Shown: positions 1 through 8,290 of the stretch, piece after piece | Numbering within the stretch: the stretch's first letter is position 1 | Layout: each line of letters opens with the position of its first letter | Assembly (NCBI RefSeq): GCF_016899425.1 | Contig: NZ_CP045995.1 | Coordinates: 1,550,001 to 1,614,000 of the forward strand | Direction of reading: 5' to 3' | DNA: 64,000 nucleotides | Source of the DNA: Burkholderia sp. MS389 | Lineage (GTDB): Bacteria; Pseudomonadota; Gammaproteobacteria; Burkholderiales; Burkholderiaceae | Position numbers and translations under genes: made by a program | The notes under the pieces: model-generated | What the model saw: the letters and a program-made list of their open reading frames with translations, nothing else | The model's database searches: none | Told to the model about the DNA's origin: nothing

Positions 1-591
1 GCCGACGCTCCACGTGTTGCGCTGCTTCATGCTGCCCGGCTGGCCGCCGAAGCCGTACAGTGCGCCGAACGTGAAGCCCGCGTAGTTCGCGCTCGTGTAC
101 TTGATCGAACTGTCGACGCGCGCGGTCTGGTCGAGATCGTCGATGTCGCCCGGGTGCGCGCCGAAGCCGCCGATGAACGACGACGGGCCGACCGGGCTCA
201 CGAAGTCGTCGAGCGACGTGTATTGGCGGCCGAGCGTGATCGTGCCGTAGCGGTCGCTGCCGACGCCGACGAACGCCTGCCGGCCGAACTGGCGGCCGCC
301 CTGGCCCGACGTGCCGTTGGTGATGTCGAAGCCGTTCTCGAGGACGAACAGCGCGCGCATCCCGCCGCCGAGATCCTCGGAACCCTTGATGCCCCAGCGG
401 CTGCCGGACAGGTTGCCGGTCGTGAGCCCAACGCTCGAATGCCCGGTGTACGCGCCGGCCGAGCCGACCCGTTCGTTGCTGCGATAGGTCACGCCCGCGT
501 CGACGATGCCGTACAGCGTGACGGAGCTTTGCGCGGCGGCGACACCGGCGAGCGAGAGCAGCAGCGGGGCTGCGATCAGTTGCTTGTTCAT
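1..591 (-). CDS. Gram-negative porin, OmpC-like (N-terminal part, cut by window edge)
   Basis: Outer-membrane general porin of the Burkholderia OmpC-type family. Translating the minus strand from the ATG at 589-591 gives a signal peptide (MNKQLIAAPLLLSLAGVAAA) and then the family hallmark QSSVTLYGIVDAGV at the mature start. Later segments are also typical: RWGIKGSEDLGGGMRALFVLENGFD, then GRQAFVG and LGRQY. About 197 residues are present and the C-terminal part lies outside the window. A GGAGA ribosome site precedes the start. It is a paralogue of the porin at 17271-18383. The solute cannot be told from the sequence. Confidence 0.93.
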   Translation of the reverse strand, partial: MNKQLIAAPLLLSLAGVAAAQSSVTLYGIVDAGVTYRSNERVGSAGAYTGHSSVGLTTGNLSGSRWGIKGSEDLGGGMRALFVLENGFDITNGTSGQGGRQFGRQAFVGVGSDRYGTITLGRQYTSLDDFVSPVGPSSFIGGFGAHPGDIDDLDQTARVDSSIKYTSANYAGFTFGALYGFGGQPGSMKQRNTWSVG

Positions 592-895
592 GGTTGGTTG
601 TCTCCGGGCGGTGAACCCGTTGTTCTGGCTGGCTGTTTGCGAATATCACGCGCGGGCGCCGACATCCGCCGGCGGTGCGAGACCGGCGACGTCCGCGCGC
701 GACGACGGGCGGGCATGCCCGCTGCGGCCGGTATGGTAGTTGGAACCGGTTCCTTTCCAAAGCGGAATAATGGCAACAGTTTCTTGTCAAAATTGAGATA
801 GTCGGCGACCGGCCGGGAGCGCGGTCGCCGCGCCTGTACAGCGCGTCGCGACGCAGACGATAATCGGCTGCGCGCCTTCCATCGGGAGCTCCTTC
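592..895. promoter_or_regulatory. Divergent intergenic region, porin / LysE exporter
   Basis: This stretch of about 300 bases has no credible gene. It must carry the promoter of the leftward porin and that of the rightward LysE gene. The AT-richest part, near 755-800, is the likeliest porin promoter. I see no clear operator or terminator. Confidence 0.4.
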
Positions 896-1528
896 ATGCA
901 TGAAACGACCCTGCTGATCTTCGCCGCCGTCGCGTTCGTCGGCATCGCGACGCCCGGCCCGACCGTGCTGCTCGCGCTGACCAACGGCTCGCGCTACGGC
1001 GTGCGCCGCGCGGCCTACGGTTTCGCGGGCGCGATGCTGTCCGACTTCGTGCTGGTCGTCGCGGTCGCGCTCGGCCTCGGCGCGCTGCTGCTGGCGTCGG
1101 CGTTCTGGTTCTCGGTCGTGAAGTGGCTTGGCGCCGCCTACCTCGCCTATGTCGGCATCCGGCTGCTCACGTCGAAGGGGGCGCTCGACGTCGGGGCCGC
1201 GCAACCCGGTGCGGCAACCGAACGCAACGCGTCGATCTTCGCGAAAAGCTTCCTGACCGCGGTGACGAACCCGAAGGGTTATCTGTTCTTCTCCGCGTTC
1301 CTGCCGCAGTTCCTCGATCCGCTGGCGCCGCTCGCGCCGCAGTACGTCGCGCTCGCCCTCACGTTCGCGCTGCTCGACGGCGTCGTGATGTTCGGCTACG
1401 CGCTGCTCGGCGCACGCGCGGTGCGGCTGCTGAAGCGCTCGGGCGCGCTGTGGCTCGAACGCACGTGCGGCGCGATGCTGCTCGCGCTCGCCGGTTCGCT
1501 CGCGCTGTACCGGCGCCATGCCGCGTAG
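896..1528 (+). CDS. LysE/RhtB-family amino-acid exporter
   Basis: Inner-membrane efflux protein of 210 residues, the usual LysE/RhtB size, with about six hydrophobic segments. The N-terminal family signature is visible (FVGIATPGPTVLLALTNGSR), as is the second conserved block (SFLTAVTNPKGYLFFSAFLPQF). The substrate is probably an amino acid or derivative, but it is not predictable. A GGGAGCT ribosome site precedes the ATG. The acetyltransferase starts 12 bases after the stop, so the two are probably co-transcribed. Confidence 0.9.
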   Translation: MHETTLLIFAAVAFVGIATPGPTVLLALTNGSRYGVRRAAYGFAGAMLSDFVLVVAVALGLGALLLASAFWFSVVKWLGAAYLAYVGIRLLTSKGALDVGAAQPGAATERNASIFAKSFLTAVTNPKGYLFFSAFLPQFLDPLAPLAPQYVALALTFALLDGVVMFGYALLGARAVRLLKRSGALWLERTCGAMLLALAGSLALYRRHAA

Positions 1529-1540
1529 GCGCCCGGTTCG

Positions 1541-2077
1541 ATGAGAGTCGCCGCGCCGCCGGGCGCCGGATTCCCCGGCCTGTCGCTCCGGCAACTCGAA
1601 CGCGCGGACCTCGACGCGTGGTACGCGTACCTGTCGAACCCCGACGTTTTCCGTCACACGAGCTGGAACCTGCGCTCGCCCGACGGTCTGCTGCCGCTGT
1701 TCGACAACATCGAATCGACCGATCCCGATTCGATCCGGCGCCTCGCGATTGTCGACACCGCATCGGGCGCACTTGCCGGGACGGTCGGGTTGCATACGGT
1801 GTCCACCGTGAACCGTTCGGCGGAGATCGCGTACGACCTCGCGCCGTCGCACTGGGGGCGCGGCATCGCGAGCGCGGTGTGCGACGCCGTCACCGCGTGG
1901 GCATTCGACGAAGGCGGCTTCAACCGCATGCAGGCCGTCGTGCTAACCCGCAACGCGGGCTCCGCGCGCGTGCTGCAGAAGTGCGGCTACCGCTACGAAG
2001 GGCTGCTGCGCGCCTACAAGATGGTGCGCGGCACGCCCGGCGATTTCGCGATGTACGCGCGGCTCGCGACCGACTGA
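1541..2077 (+). CDS. GNAT N-acetyltransferase (RimJ/RimL-like)
   Basis: GNAT-family acetyltransferase of 178 residues, using acetyl-CoA to acetylate an amine. It opens with a RimJ/RimL-like pattern (GLSLRQLERADLDAWYAYLSN). It carries the acetyl-CoA loop region APSHWGRGIASAV and the late motif NAGSARVLQKCGYRYEGLLR typical of this branch. It lies directly after the LysE exporter. A shared role, such as acetylating and exporting the same compound, is only a guess. The substrate is unknown. Confidence 0.9.
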   Translation: MRVAAPPGAGFPGLSLRQLERADLDAWYAYLSNPDVFRHTSWNLRSPDGLLPLFDNIESTDPDSIRRLAIVDTASGALAGTVGLHTVSTVNRSAEIAYDLAPSHWGRGIASAVCDAVTAWAFDEGGFNRMQAVVLTRNAGSARVLQKCGYRYEGLLRAYKMVRGTPGDFAMYARLATD

Positions 2078-2177
2078 CGCGCCACTGCGCCGCGCGTCAC
2101 GCGCCGATGCCGCGACGCAATTAGACGCCCCGCGCCGAATTGGCGACAATCGCCGTTCCCCACATCGCCTTGCCGCC

Positions 2178-2912
2178 ATGAAAATCGCCGCGCTGTCCGA
2201 CATCCACGGCAACCTCGCCGCGCTCGACGCGGTGCTCGACGACGTCCGCCGCCGCGGCGCCGACGTGATCGTCAACCTCGGCGACATCCTGTCGGGCGCG
2301 CTCCATCCGGTCGAGACGGCCGATCGCCTGATCGCGCTCGACCTGCCGACCATCAAGGGCAATCACGAACGGCAACTGCTGACGCACGAGCGCGACGCGA
2401 TGGGGCTGTCGGATCGCTGGGCGCATGACACGCTGCGCGCCGACCACCGCACGTGGATCGCCGCGCTGCCCGAACGCCTGACGCTCGACGAGGACGTGCT
2501 GATGGTGCATGGCACGCCGGCCAGCGATCTCGTCTATTTCCTCGAAACCGTCACGCCCGACGGCTGCCGCGCGGCCACGCCCGACGAAGTCGAGCAACGC
2601 GCGGGCGACACGGCGGCCTCGCTGATCCTGTGCGGCCACACGCACGTGCCGCGCACCGCGAAGCTCGACGACGGCCGGCTGATCGTCAATCCGGGCAGCG
2701 TCGGGCTGCAGGCGTACGCGGACGACCTGCCGCATCCGCACCGAATCGAGACGGGCTCGCCGCATGCGCGCTACGCGACGGTGTCGCGCACGGCGGCCGG
2801 CTGGAACGTCGAATTCCATGCGGTCGAATACGACTGGCACACGGCCGCCGCGATCGCGGCGTCGCGCGGACGCGACGACTGGGCGGTCGCGCTGCGCACC
2901 GGCCGCTGCTGA
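2178..2912 (+). CDS. Calcineurin-like metallophosphoesterase (YfcE/MJ0936-type)
   Basis: Soluble metallophosphoesterase of 244 residues, probably a cytoplasmic phosphodiesterase or phosphatase. All dimetal-site motifs are visible in order: SDIHGN near the start, GDILSG, GNHE, and late CGHTHVPR followed by NPGSVG. This arrangement is typical of small YfcE-like enzymes. The substrate is not known for most members. It stands alone between the GNAT gene and the two-component pair. Confidence 0.92.
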   Translation: MKIAALSDIHGNLAALDAVLDDVRRRGADVIVNLGDILSGALHPVETADRLIALDLPTIKGNHERQLLTHERDAMGLSDRWAHDTLRADHRTWIAALPERLTLDEDVLMVHGTPASDLVYFLETVTPDGCRAATPDEVEQRAGDTAASLILCGHTHVPRTAKLDDGRLIVNPGSVGLQAYADDLPHPHRIETGSPHARYATVSRTAAGWNVEFHAVEYDWHTAAAIAASRGRDDWAVALRTGRC

Positions 2913-2974
2913 CGCGCGCGTCCCGGCTCGTCATCCGCCCCTCGCGCGGCTTCGACGCCTGCAACACCAGCGCA

Positions 2975-4297
2975 TCACCCCGCGTTCCTCAGCGTCAGCC
3001 GCGCTTCGAGCCCGCCGCCGTCCGTCCGGTTGTTCAGCGTGAGCGTGCCGCCCATCGCAAGCGCGAGTTGCCGCGCGATCGCGAGGCCGAGCCCCGTGCC
3101 GCCCGTATCGCGATTGCGCGACGTCTCCACGCGCCTGAACGGCTCGAACACCGCGTCGAGCTGATCGTCCGGAATGCCGGGCCCGCGGTCGAGCACCGCG
3201 ATCACCGCGCCGCCGTCCGGCGCCGCCCGCACGTCGATCTCGGCCGTGCCCGCGAACTTCAGTGCGTTGTCGACGAGGTTGCCGACGATGCGGCGCAGCG
3301 CCTTCGGCCGCGTAACGAGCGCGAGCGGCGCATGGCTGTGCAGCGCGACGTCCTGCCCCGCATCCGTGTAGTCGTACACGATGCTGTCGAGCAGCGCATC
3401 GAGATCGATGCGGCGCGCGGCTTCCTCGGTGCCGTGCAGCGTGCGCGCATACGCGACGCCCTCCTTCACCAGATGCTCCATCTCCAGCAGGTCCTGGCGC
3501 AGCTTCGCGCCCTGCGTGTCGTCGTCCATCACGTCGACGCGCAGCCGCATCCGCGTGATCGGCGTCTGCAGATCGTGCGAGATCGACGCGAGGATCTGCA
3601 TGCGTTCGGCCATGTACTGCGCGATGCGGTCCTGCATCGCGTTGAACGCCCGCGCGGCGCGCGCGACTTCCGACGGCCCGTCTTCGTTCAGCCGCTCGCC
3701 CTTCAGGTCCGGCCCGAGCGCGTCGGCGGCCTGCGCGAGCTGCTTGAGCGGCCGCGTCGCGAGCCGCACCGCGAGCCAGCAGCACGCGGCCAGCACCGCG
3801 AGCTGCACCACGAGCACGGCCGGCAGCCAGCCCGACAGCGGCACCGTCGACATCGGATGGATGTCGATCGTCAGCGGCGAGCCGTCGGTCAGCCGCAGAT
3901 GCACCTGCAGATGTTCGCTGTCGCCGGGGATCGAATTCGCGGTCAGCGGATAGTCGCCGCCGATGCCGTCCGAGATCGAGCGCTCGACGCGCGCCGACAG
4001 CCGCGCTTCCGGCGGCGTGCCGGTTTGGCCGGGCCCGAGGATGAACGCATAGCTGCGCCGCGCGAGGCGCGGCAGCCACGCAGCGCGCTCGGCGGGCGGC
4101 AGATGGTCGAGCAGTGCGACCGAGCTGGCGACCTCGCGCTCGATGTAGCCCATCATCAGGTTCGTGGTCGCCTGGTCGCGCTCGGTCACGGTGAGCCAGA
4201 ACGACAGCGTCTGCGCGAGCGCGAGGCCCACGCACAGGATCAGCGCGAGCCGCGCGAACAGCGAACGCGGCCAATGCCACGGCGTGCGCGCGCTCAT
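2975..4297 (-). CDS. Sensor histidine kinase, EnvZ-like
   Basis: Membrane sensor kinase of 440 residues. TM1 is at about 13-36, a periplasmic sensor region at about 37-155, and TM2 at about 157-180, followed by a HAMP segment. The H-box SISHDLQTPITRMRL carries the phosphorylated His at 241. The N-box GNLVDNALKF is near 339, then DRGPGIP near 370 and GGTGLGLAIAR near 399. Its ATG overlaps the stop of the upstream regulator by four bases (ATGA), so translation is coupled. Open frame upstream of 4297 is only a shadow of the regulator gene. The signal sensed is unknown. Confidence 0.94.
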   Translation of the reverse strand: MSARTPWHWPRSLFARLALILCVGLALAQTLSFWLTVTERDQATTNLMMGYIEREVASSVALLDHLPPAERAAWLPRLARRSYAFILGPGQTGTPPEARLSARVERSISDGIGGDYPLTANSIPGDSEHLQVHLRLTDGSPLTIDIHPMSTVPLSGWLPAVLVVQLAVLAACCWLAVRLATRPLKQLAQAADALGPDLKGERLNEDGPSEVARAARAFNAMQDRIAQYMAERMQILASISHDLQTPITRMRLRVDVMDDDTQGAKLRQDLLEMEHLVKEGVAYARTLHGTEEAARRIDLDALLDSIVYDYTDAGQDVALHSHAPLALVTRPKALRRIVGNLVDNALKFAGTAEIDVRAAPDGGAVIAVLDRGPGIPDDQLDAVFEPFRRVETSRNRDTGGTGLGLAIARQLALAMGGTLTLNNRTDGGGLEARLTLRNAG

Positions 4298-5034
4298 GGC
4301 GTACCGTCGACGGCGGTGACGGTCGACGAGAACACGTAGCCCTCGTTGCGCAGCGTCTTGATGTAGCGCGGTTCGCGCGCGCCGTCGCGCAGACGCTGGC
4401 GCAACCGGCTCACGAGCAGGTCGATCGAGCGGTCGAACGGGTCGGACTGCCGCCCTTGCGTGAGATTCAGCAACTGGTCGCGCGTCAGCACGCGTTGCGG
4501 GTTGTCGAGAAACACGCGCAGCAGCCGGTATTCGGCGCCGCTCAGCGCGACCAGCGTCCCTTCGGCGTCGAGCAGGTGGCGCCCGGTCGTGTCGAGTTGC
4601 CATTCGCCGAACGCGAGCAGCGCGGCCGTTTCCGTCACCTGCATGCCGGGCGGCAGCATGCGCGCGCGGCGCAGCACCGAGCGGATCCGCGCGAGCAGCT
4701 CGCGCACCGCGAACGGCTTGGCCAGGTAGTCGTCGGCGCCCATCTCGAGGCCGATGATGCGGTCGGTTTCCTCGCCGCGTGCGGTCAGCATCAGCACCGG
4801 CACCGTGCGGAACTTGCCGGCGCGCAGGTCGCGGCACAGCGTCAGGCCGTCCTCGCCGGGCAGCATCAGGTCGAGCACGATCAGGTCGGGCGCGCCGTCG
4901 TCCAGCACGTTGCGCATCTCTCGGCCGTTCGCGGCGAGCGACACGCGCATGCCGTTCTTCTCGAGGTAGTCCGCGATCAGTTCGCGGATCGCGCGATCGT
5001 CGTCGACGATCAGCACGTGGTCGATCTTGTCCAT
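4294..5034 (-). CDS. OmpR-family response regulator
   Basis: Response regulator of 246 residues: receiver domain followed by an OmpR/PhoB winged helix. The acidic pocket DDD is at 11-13, the phospho-acceptor is Asp55 in LIVLDLMLPGEDG, and the conserved Lys is in DDYLAKPF at about 107. I chose the ATG at 5034, which begins MDKIDHVLIVDDD, because the open frame above it looks non-coding. It forms an operon with the kinase downstream. The receiver and length resemble the OmpR/EnvZ-like pairs of Burkholderia. Confidence 0.95.
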   Translation of the reverse strand: MDKIDHVLIVDDDRAIRELIADYLEKNGMRVSLAANGREMRNVLDDGAPDLIVLDLMLPGEDGLTLCRDLRAGKFRTVPVLMLTARGEETDRIIGLEMGADDYLAKPFAVRELLARIRSVLRRARMLPPGMQVTETAALLAFGEWQLDTTGRHLLDAEGTLVALSGAEYRLLRVFLDNPQRVLTRDQLLNLTQGRQSDPFDRSIDLLVSRLRQRLRDGAREPRYIKTLRNEGYVFSSTVTAVDGTP

Positions 5035-5260
5035 GAGTCGGGGGCGGTATCGGGGTTCGGGCGGGCGATGTCCGCTTTTATACCGCACGGCGGGCACGCG
5101 TTTGTATCCCAATGTATCGCGCAACCGCGACGACACACAACATTGCACACGCGCGACGGGCCGGACACATCGCAGATACGTCGGCGCCGCCTAATGGGGC
5201 CTGTCGAAACACGTCGGGCCGCCGCCCTCGCGCCGCGGCCCCAAAGATCAGGAGAACGCC

Positions 5261-5842
5261 ATGCTGCCCCGACTCAAGACCGCCGCCCTCGTCCTCGCCC
5301 TCGCCGCCACGGCCGGGCTCGCCGCGTTCGCCGGCACCCGCGACGACGCAGGCATCCAGGCGTCGCCGGCCGGCATGGCGGCGCCCGCTTTCACCGGCAT
5401 CGACCGCTGGCACAACAGCCCGCCGCTGACGCTCGACCAGTTGCGCGGCAAGGTCGTGCTCGTCGATTTCTGGACGTACTCGTGCATCAACTGCATTCAT
5501 ACGATCCCGTACGTGAACGACTGGTATCGGAAATATCGCGACCAGGGGCTCGTCGTGGTCGGCGTGCATACGCCGGAATATCCGTTCGAACGCGACGCGA
5601 AGAACGTCGCCGATGCGATCAAGCGCTTCGACATCCGCTATCCGGTCGCGCAGGACAACCACTACGACACGTGGCGCGCGTACGGCAACCAGTACTGGCC
5701 CGCGCTGTACCTGATCGATGCGAACGGCAAGATCGTCTATACGCGGTATGGCGAGGGCGGATACGACAAGACGGAGGCGGCGATTCGGAGCGCCCTCGCG
5801 CAGGCGGGCGAAGAGGCGAAGGGTTCGACGCGCACGCAGTGA
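5261..5842 (+). CDS. Exported thioredoxin-like thiol-disulfide protein
   Basis: Periplasmic TlpA/DipZ-like thioredoxin-fold protein of 193 residues. A signal peptide or anchor covers about residues 1-25. The redox centre CINC is at 75-78, within DFWTYSCINCIHTIPYVNDW, a form typical of the soluble thioredoxin domain of DipZ-like proteins. It probably reduces or oxidises envelope cysteines. The ribosome site AGGAGA is excellent. It is transcribed divergently from the two-component pair; whether that pair controls it is unknown. Confidence 0.9.
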   Translation: MLPRLKTAALVLALAATAGLAAFAGTRDDAGIQASPAGMAAPAFTGIDRWHNSPPLTLDQLRGKVVLVDFWTYSCINCIHTIPYVNDWYRKYRDQGLVVVGVHTPEYPFERDAKNVADAIKRFDIRYPVAQDNHYDTWRAYGNQYWPALYLIDANGKIVYTRYGEGGYDKTEAAIRSALAQAGEEAKGSTRTQ

Positions 5843-5895
5843 CCGGTGCGGCGTGCGGGCGCGATGCTCGCCCGCACGCCGTGGCTCTCATACGC

Positions 5896-6534
5896 TCAAG
5901 TGCGCTTCGCGTCGGCTTCGGCCAGCATCGCTTCCCCGATCGCGCGCTTCCCGTCCGCGACCAGCGCTTCGCCGGCGCCGCGGATATCGGCCTCGGCCTT
6001 GTTCTGCCCGAGCTTGCGCTTGCCGACGAACCGCGTGATCTCGATCTGCAGCCCGACGATCGATTGCAGCATCGTGTCGATATAGTCCTTCGGCGCGTCG
6101 CCCATCTTCCACGGCACCGGCTGCGACGCCTCGTGCGTGCGCGTCAGCCGTGCGACCACGCCGCGCACGAACTTCTCGTCGTCGCGCACCGTGATGCGGC
6201 CGTACGCATGCACGACGCGGTAGTTCCACGTCGGCACCTGCCGGTGCGCGACGTGCTTGCTCGGATACCCGTTCGGCGAAATGTACGCGTCGCCGGCGCG
6301 GAAGATCACGAGCACCTCGTCGCCGTCCGCGACGTCCTGCCAGACCGGATTCGCGCGCGCGACGTGCGCATGCAGTTCGCCGAGCCCGCCGTCGTCGGGC
6401 ATCAGCTCGAACGGAAGGTGGTTCGCGTCGAGCCCGCTCCTGCCGTGCGTGATCAGGCTGCCGAACGGGTGCTGCACGATCAGTTCGCGCAGCACGTCGG
6501 GATTGGGTTCGTTGAAATCGGCGGGGACGTACAT
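5896..6534 (-). CDS. PaiB-family FMN-binding split-barrel protein
   Basis: Protein of 212 residues with the PaiB layout, starting MYVPADFNEPNPDVLRELI. Family blocks seen include HPFGSLITH, HVARANPVWQ, DAYISPNGYPSK and PTWNYRVVHAYG. PaiB proteins are described as negative regulators that bind FMN. This copy is divergent from a MocR/PdxR regulator at 6658, which may control it. Confidence 0.92.
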   Translation of the reverse strand: MYVPADFNEPNPDVLRELIVQHPFGSLITHGRSGLDANHLPFELMPDDGGLGELHAHVARANPVWQDVADGDEVLVIFRAGDAYISPNGYPSKHVAHRQVPTWNYRVVHAYGRITVRDDEKFVRGVVARLTRTHEASQPVPWKMGDAPKDYIDTMLQSIVGLQIEITRFVGKRKLGQNKAEADIRGAGEALVADGKRAIGEAMLAEADAKRT

Positions 6535-6604
6535 GTCGGCTCCACGGTGGTGCGGGGTGGGAAATGGCGCGGGCGCAGGCCCGTCATGCGCCGATTGTGA
6601 GCCG

Positions 6605-6633
6605 AAACTGGTTTATGCTGTAGAGCCGGTTTG
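6605..6633. promoter_or_regulatory. Possible MocR-type operator (direct repeats)
   Basis: Two related elements, CTGGTTT at 6608-6614 and CCGGTTT at 6626-6632, lie in the short divergent gap between the PaiB-like gene and the MocR gene. MocR regulators often bind direct repeats next to their own gene. This is suggestive only. Confidence 0.25.
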
Positions 6634-6657
6634 AAACAATTTTAGCAGACCAGAATC

Positions 6658-8148
6658 ATGGCAAGAACGGCCCGGATCGTCGAAATCCCGTCGCTCGGCG
6701 CGCTCGACCGCGCGGCCGGCGACCTGAGCCGCCAGCTCGCGCAGGCGCTGCGCGACGCGGTGCGCCGCGGCGACGTCCGGCCCGGCGACGCGCTGCCGTC
6801 CACGCGGTTGCTGGCGGCATCGCTGCAGGTCGCCCGCGGTACCGTCGTCGACGCGTATGCGCAACTCATCGCCGAAGGCTTTCTCGAATCGCGCGGCGGC
6901 GCGGGCACGCGGGTCGCGAACGCACTCGCGGAACCGCCGCCCGTCGACGAACCCGCTCCCGCTGACAGCCGCCAGCACCCGGCGCGCAACGGCCTGCCCG
7001 AGCCGGCCGCCACCTTCGCGCGGATCGCCCGCGAATTCAGTCCGCTGCCGGCCATGCCGTTCGCGATCTCGGTGCCGGTCGGCCTCACCGCGCCCGACGA
7101 CATCTGGCGCCGGCTCGGCAATCGCCTGCGCGCCCGCGGCGCCGGCGCGCCGTCCGGCTATGCCGACCCGCAAGGCGCGCTGCCGCTGCGCGAAGCGATC
7201 GCCGATTACGTGCGCCGGTCGCGCTCGGTGCGCTGCGATGCGAGCCAGGTCGTGATCACGAGCGGCACGCAGCAAGGGCTGCATCTCGCGAGCCAGGTGC
7301 TGCTCGGCGCACACGACCGCGCGTGGGTCGAGAATCCGGCCTATCGCGGCATCACCGCGCTGCTCGACAGCACCGGGCGGCGCGATGCGATGGTGCGCGT
7401 GCCGGTCGACGCGGACGGCCTCGACGTCGACGCCGGCATCCGCGTCGCCCCCGATGCGCGCGCCGCATTCGTCACGCCGTCGCACCAGTACCCGCTCGGC
7501 ATGCCGTTGAGCATGGCGCGGCGCAATGCGCTGCTGGCATGGGCGCGCGCGCATCGCGCCTGGGTCGTCGAAGACGACTACGATAGCGAATTGCGCTACG
7601 AAGGCTACCCGTTCCCGTCGCTGCAAGGTCTCGCGCCCGACCGCGTGATCTATCTCGGCACCTTCAGCAAGATCCTGTTTCCGTCGCTGCGACTCGGCTA
7701 CGTGATCGCCCCCGACGATCTCGTACCCTCGTTCTGCGGCGCGCGCGTGCTGATGGACCGCCATGCGCCCACCGCCGACCAGCACGTGCTCGCCGCGTTC
7801 ATCGCCGAAGGTCATCTCGATCGCCACATCCGTCGCGTGCGCGGCGTCTATGCGGAACAGCGCGCGCTGCTGATCGACACGCTCGGCGCGCGCCTGCCGC
7901 GCGAACGCGCGTGGGTACAGCCGGGCGACCAGGGGATGCACGTCGTCCTGTGGCTCGCGCAAGGGATCGACGATCTCGACGTGGTCGCACGCGCCGCCCG
8001 GGCCGGTGTCGCGGTGCGTGCGGTGTCGCCGATGTTCGCGCCCGGCACGGCGCGCGCCGGGCTCGTGCTCGGCTTCGGCGGGTTCGACCGTGCGCAGATG
8101 GAAGCGGCCGCGCAGCGGCTCGCGGACGTCGTTTCGTCGGCGGAATAG
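6658..8148 (+). CDS. MocR/PdxR-family transcriptional regulator
   Basis: Fusion regulator of 496 residues. An N-terminal GntR winged helix (about 20-90, including ALPSTRLLAASLQVARGTVV) is joined to a fold-type I aminotransferase domain. The PLP-binding Lys is about residue 338 in GTFSKILFPSLRLGYV. Other aminotransferase landmarks are GTQQGLHLASQ, TPSHQYPLG and WVVEDDYDSE. Members sense PLP or amino-acid-derived ligands. Divergence from the PaiB-like gene suggests that gene is a target. Nothing in the sequence fixes the effector. Confidence 0.93.
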   Translation: MARTARIVEIPSLGALDRAAGDLSRQLAQALRDAVRRGDVRPGDALPSTRLLAASLQVARGTVVDAYAQLIAEGFLESRGGAGTRVANALAEPPPVDEPAPADSRQHPARNGLPEPAATFARIAREFSPLPAMPFAISVPVGLTAPDDIWRRLGNRLRARGAGAPSGYADPQGALPLREAIADYVRRSRSVRCDASQVVITSGTQQGLHLASQVLLGAHDRAWVENPAYRGITALLDSTGRRDAMVRVPVDADGLDVDAGIRVAPDARAAFVTPSHQYPLGMPLSMARRNALLAWARAHRAWVVEDDYDSELRYEGYPFPSLQGLAPDRVIYLGTFSKILFPSLRLGYVIAPDDLVPSFCGARVLMDRHAPTADQHVLAAFIAEGHLDRHIRRVRGVYAEQRALLIDTLGARLPRERAWVQPGDQGMHVVLWLAQGIDDLDVVARAARAGVAVRAVSPMFAPGTARAGLVLGFGGFDRAQMEAAAQRLADVVSSAE

Positions 8149-8290
8149 CGGCCCCGCGCGCGGTAAAAGGTTCGCGGGGGGCAACAAACGTAATCGTCTG
8201 TAAATCCTGCAAGCAAACGGCCGTTTCGGGCACCGGCGCCCGGGTTCCGTTTGCTAGGATCGCGCGTCTTCCCTCCGCGCTCCTGCCGCC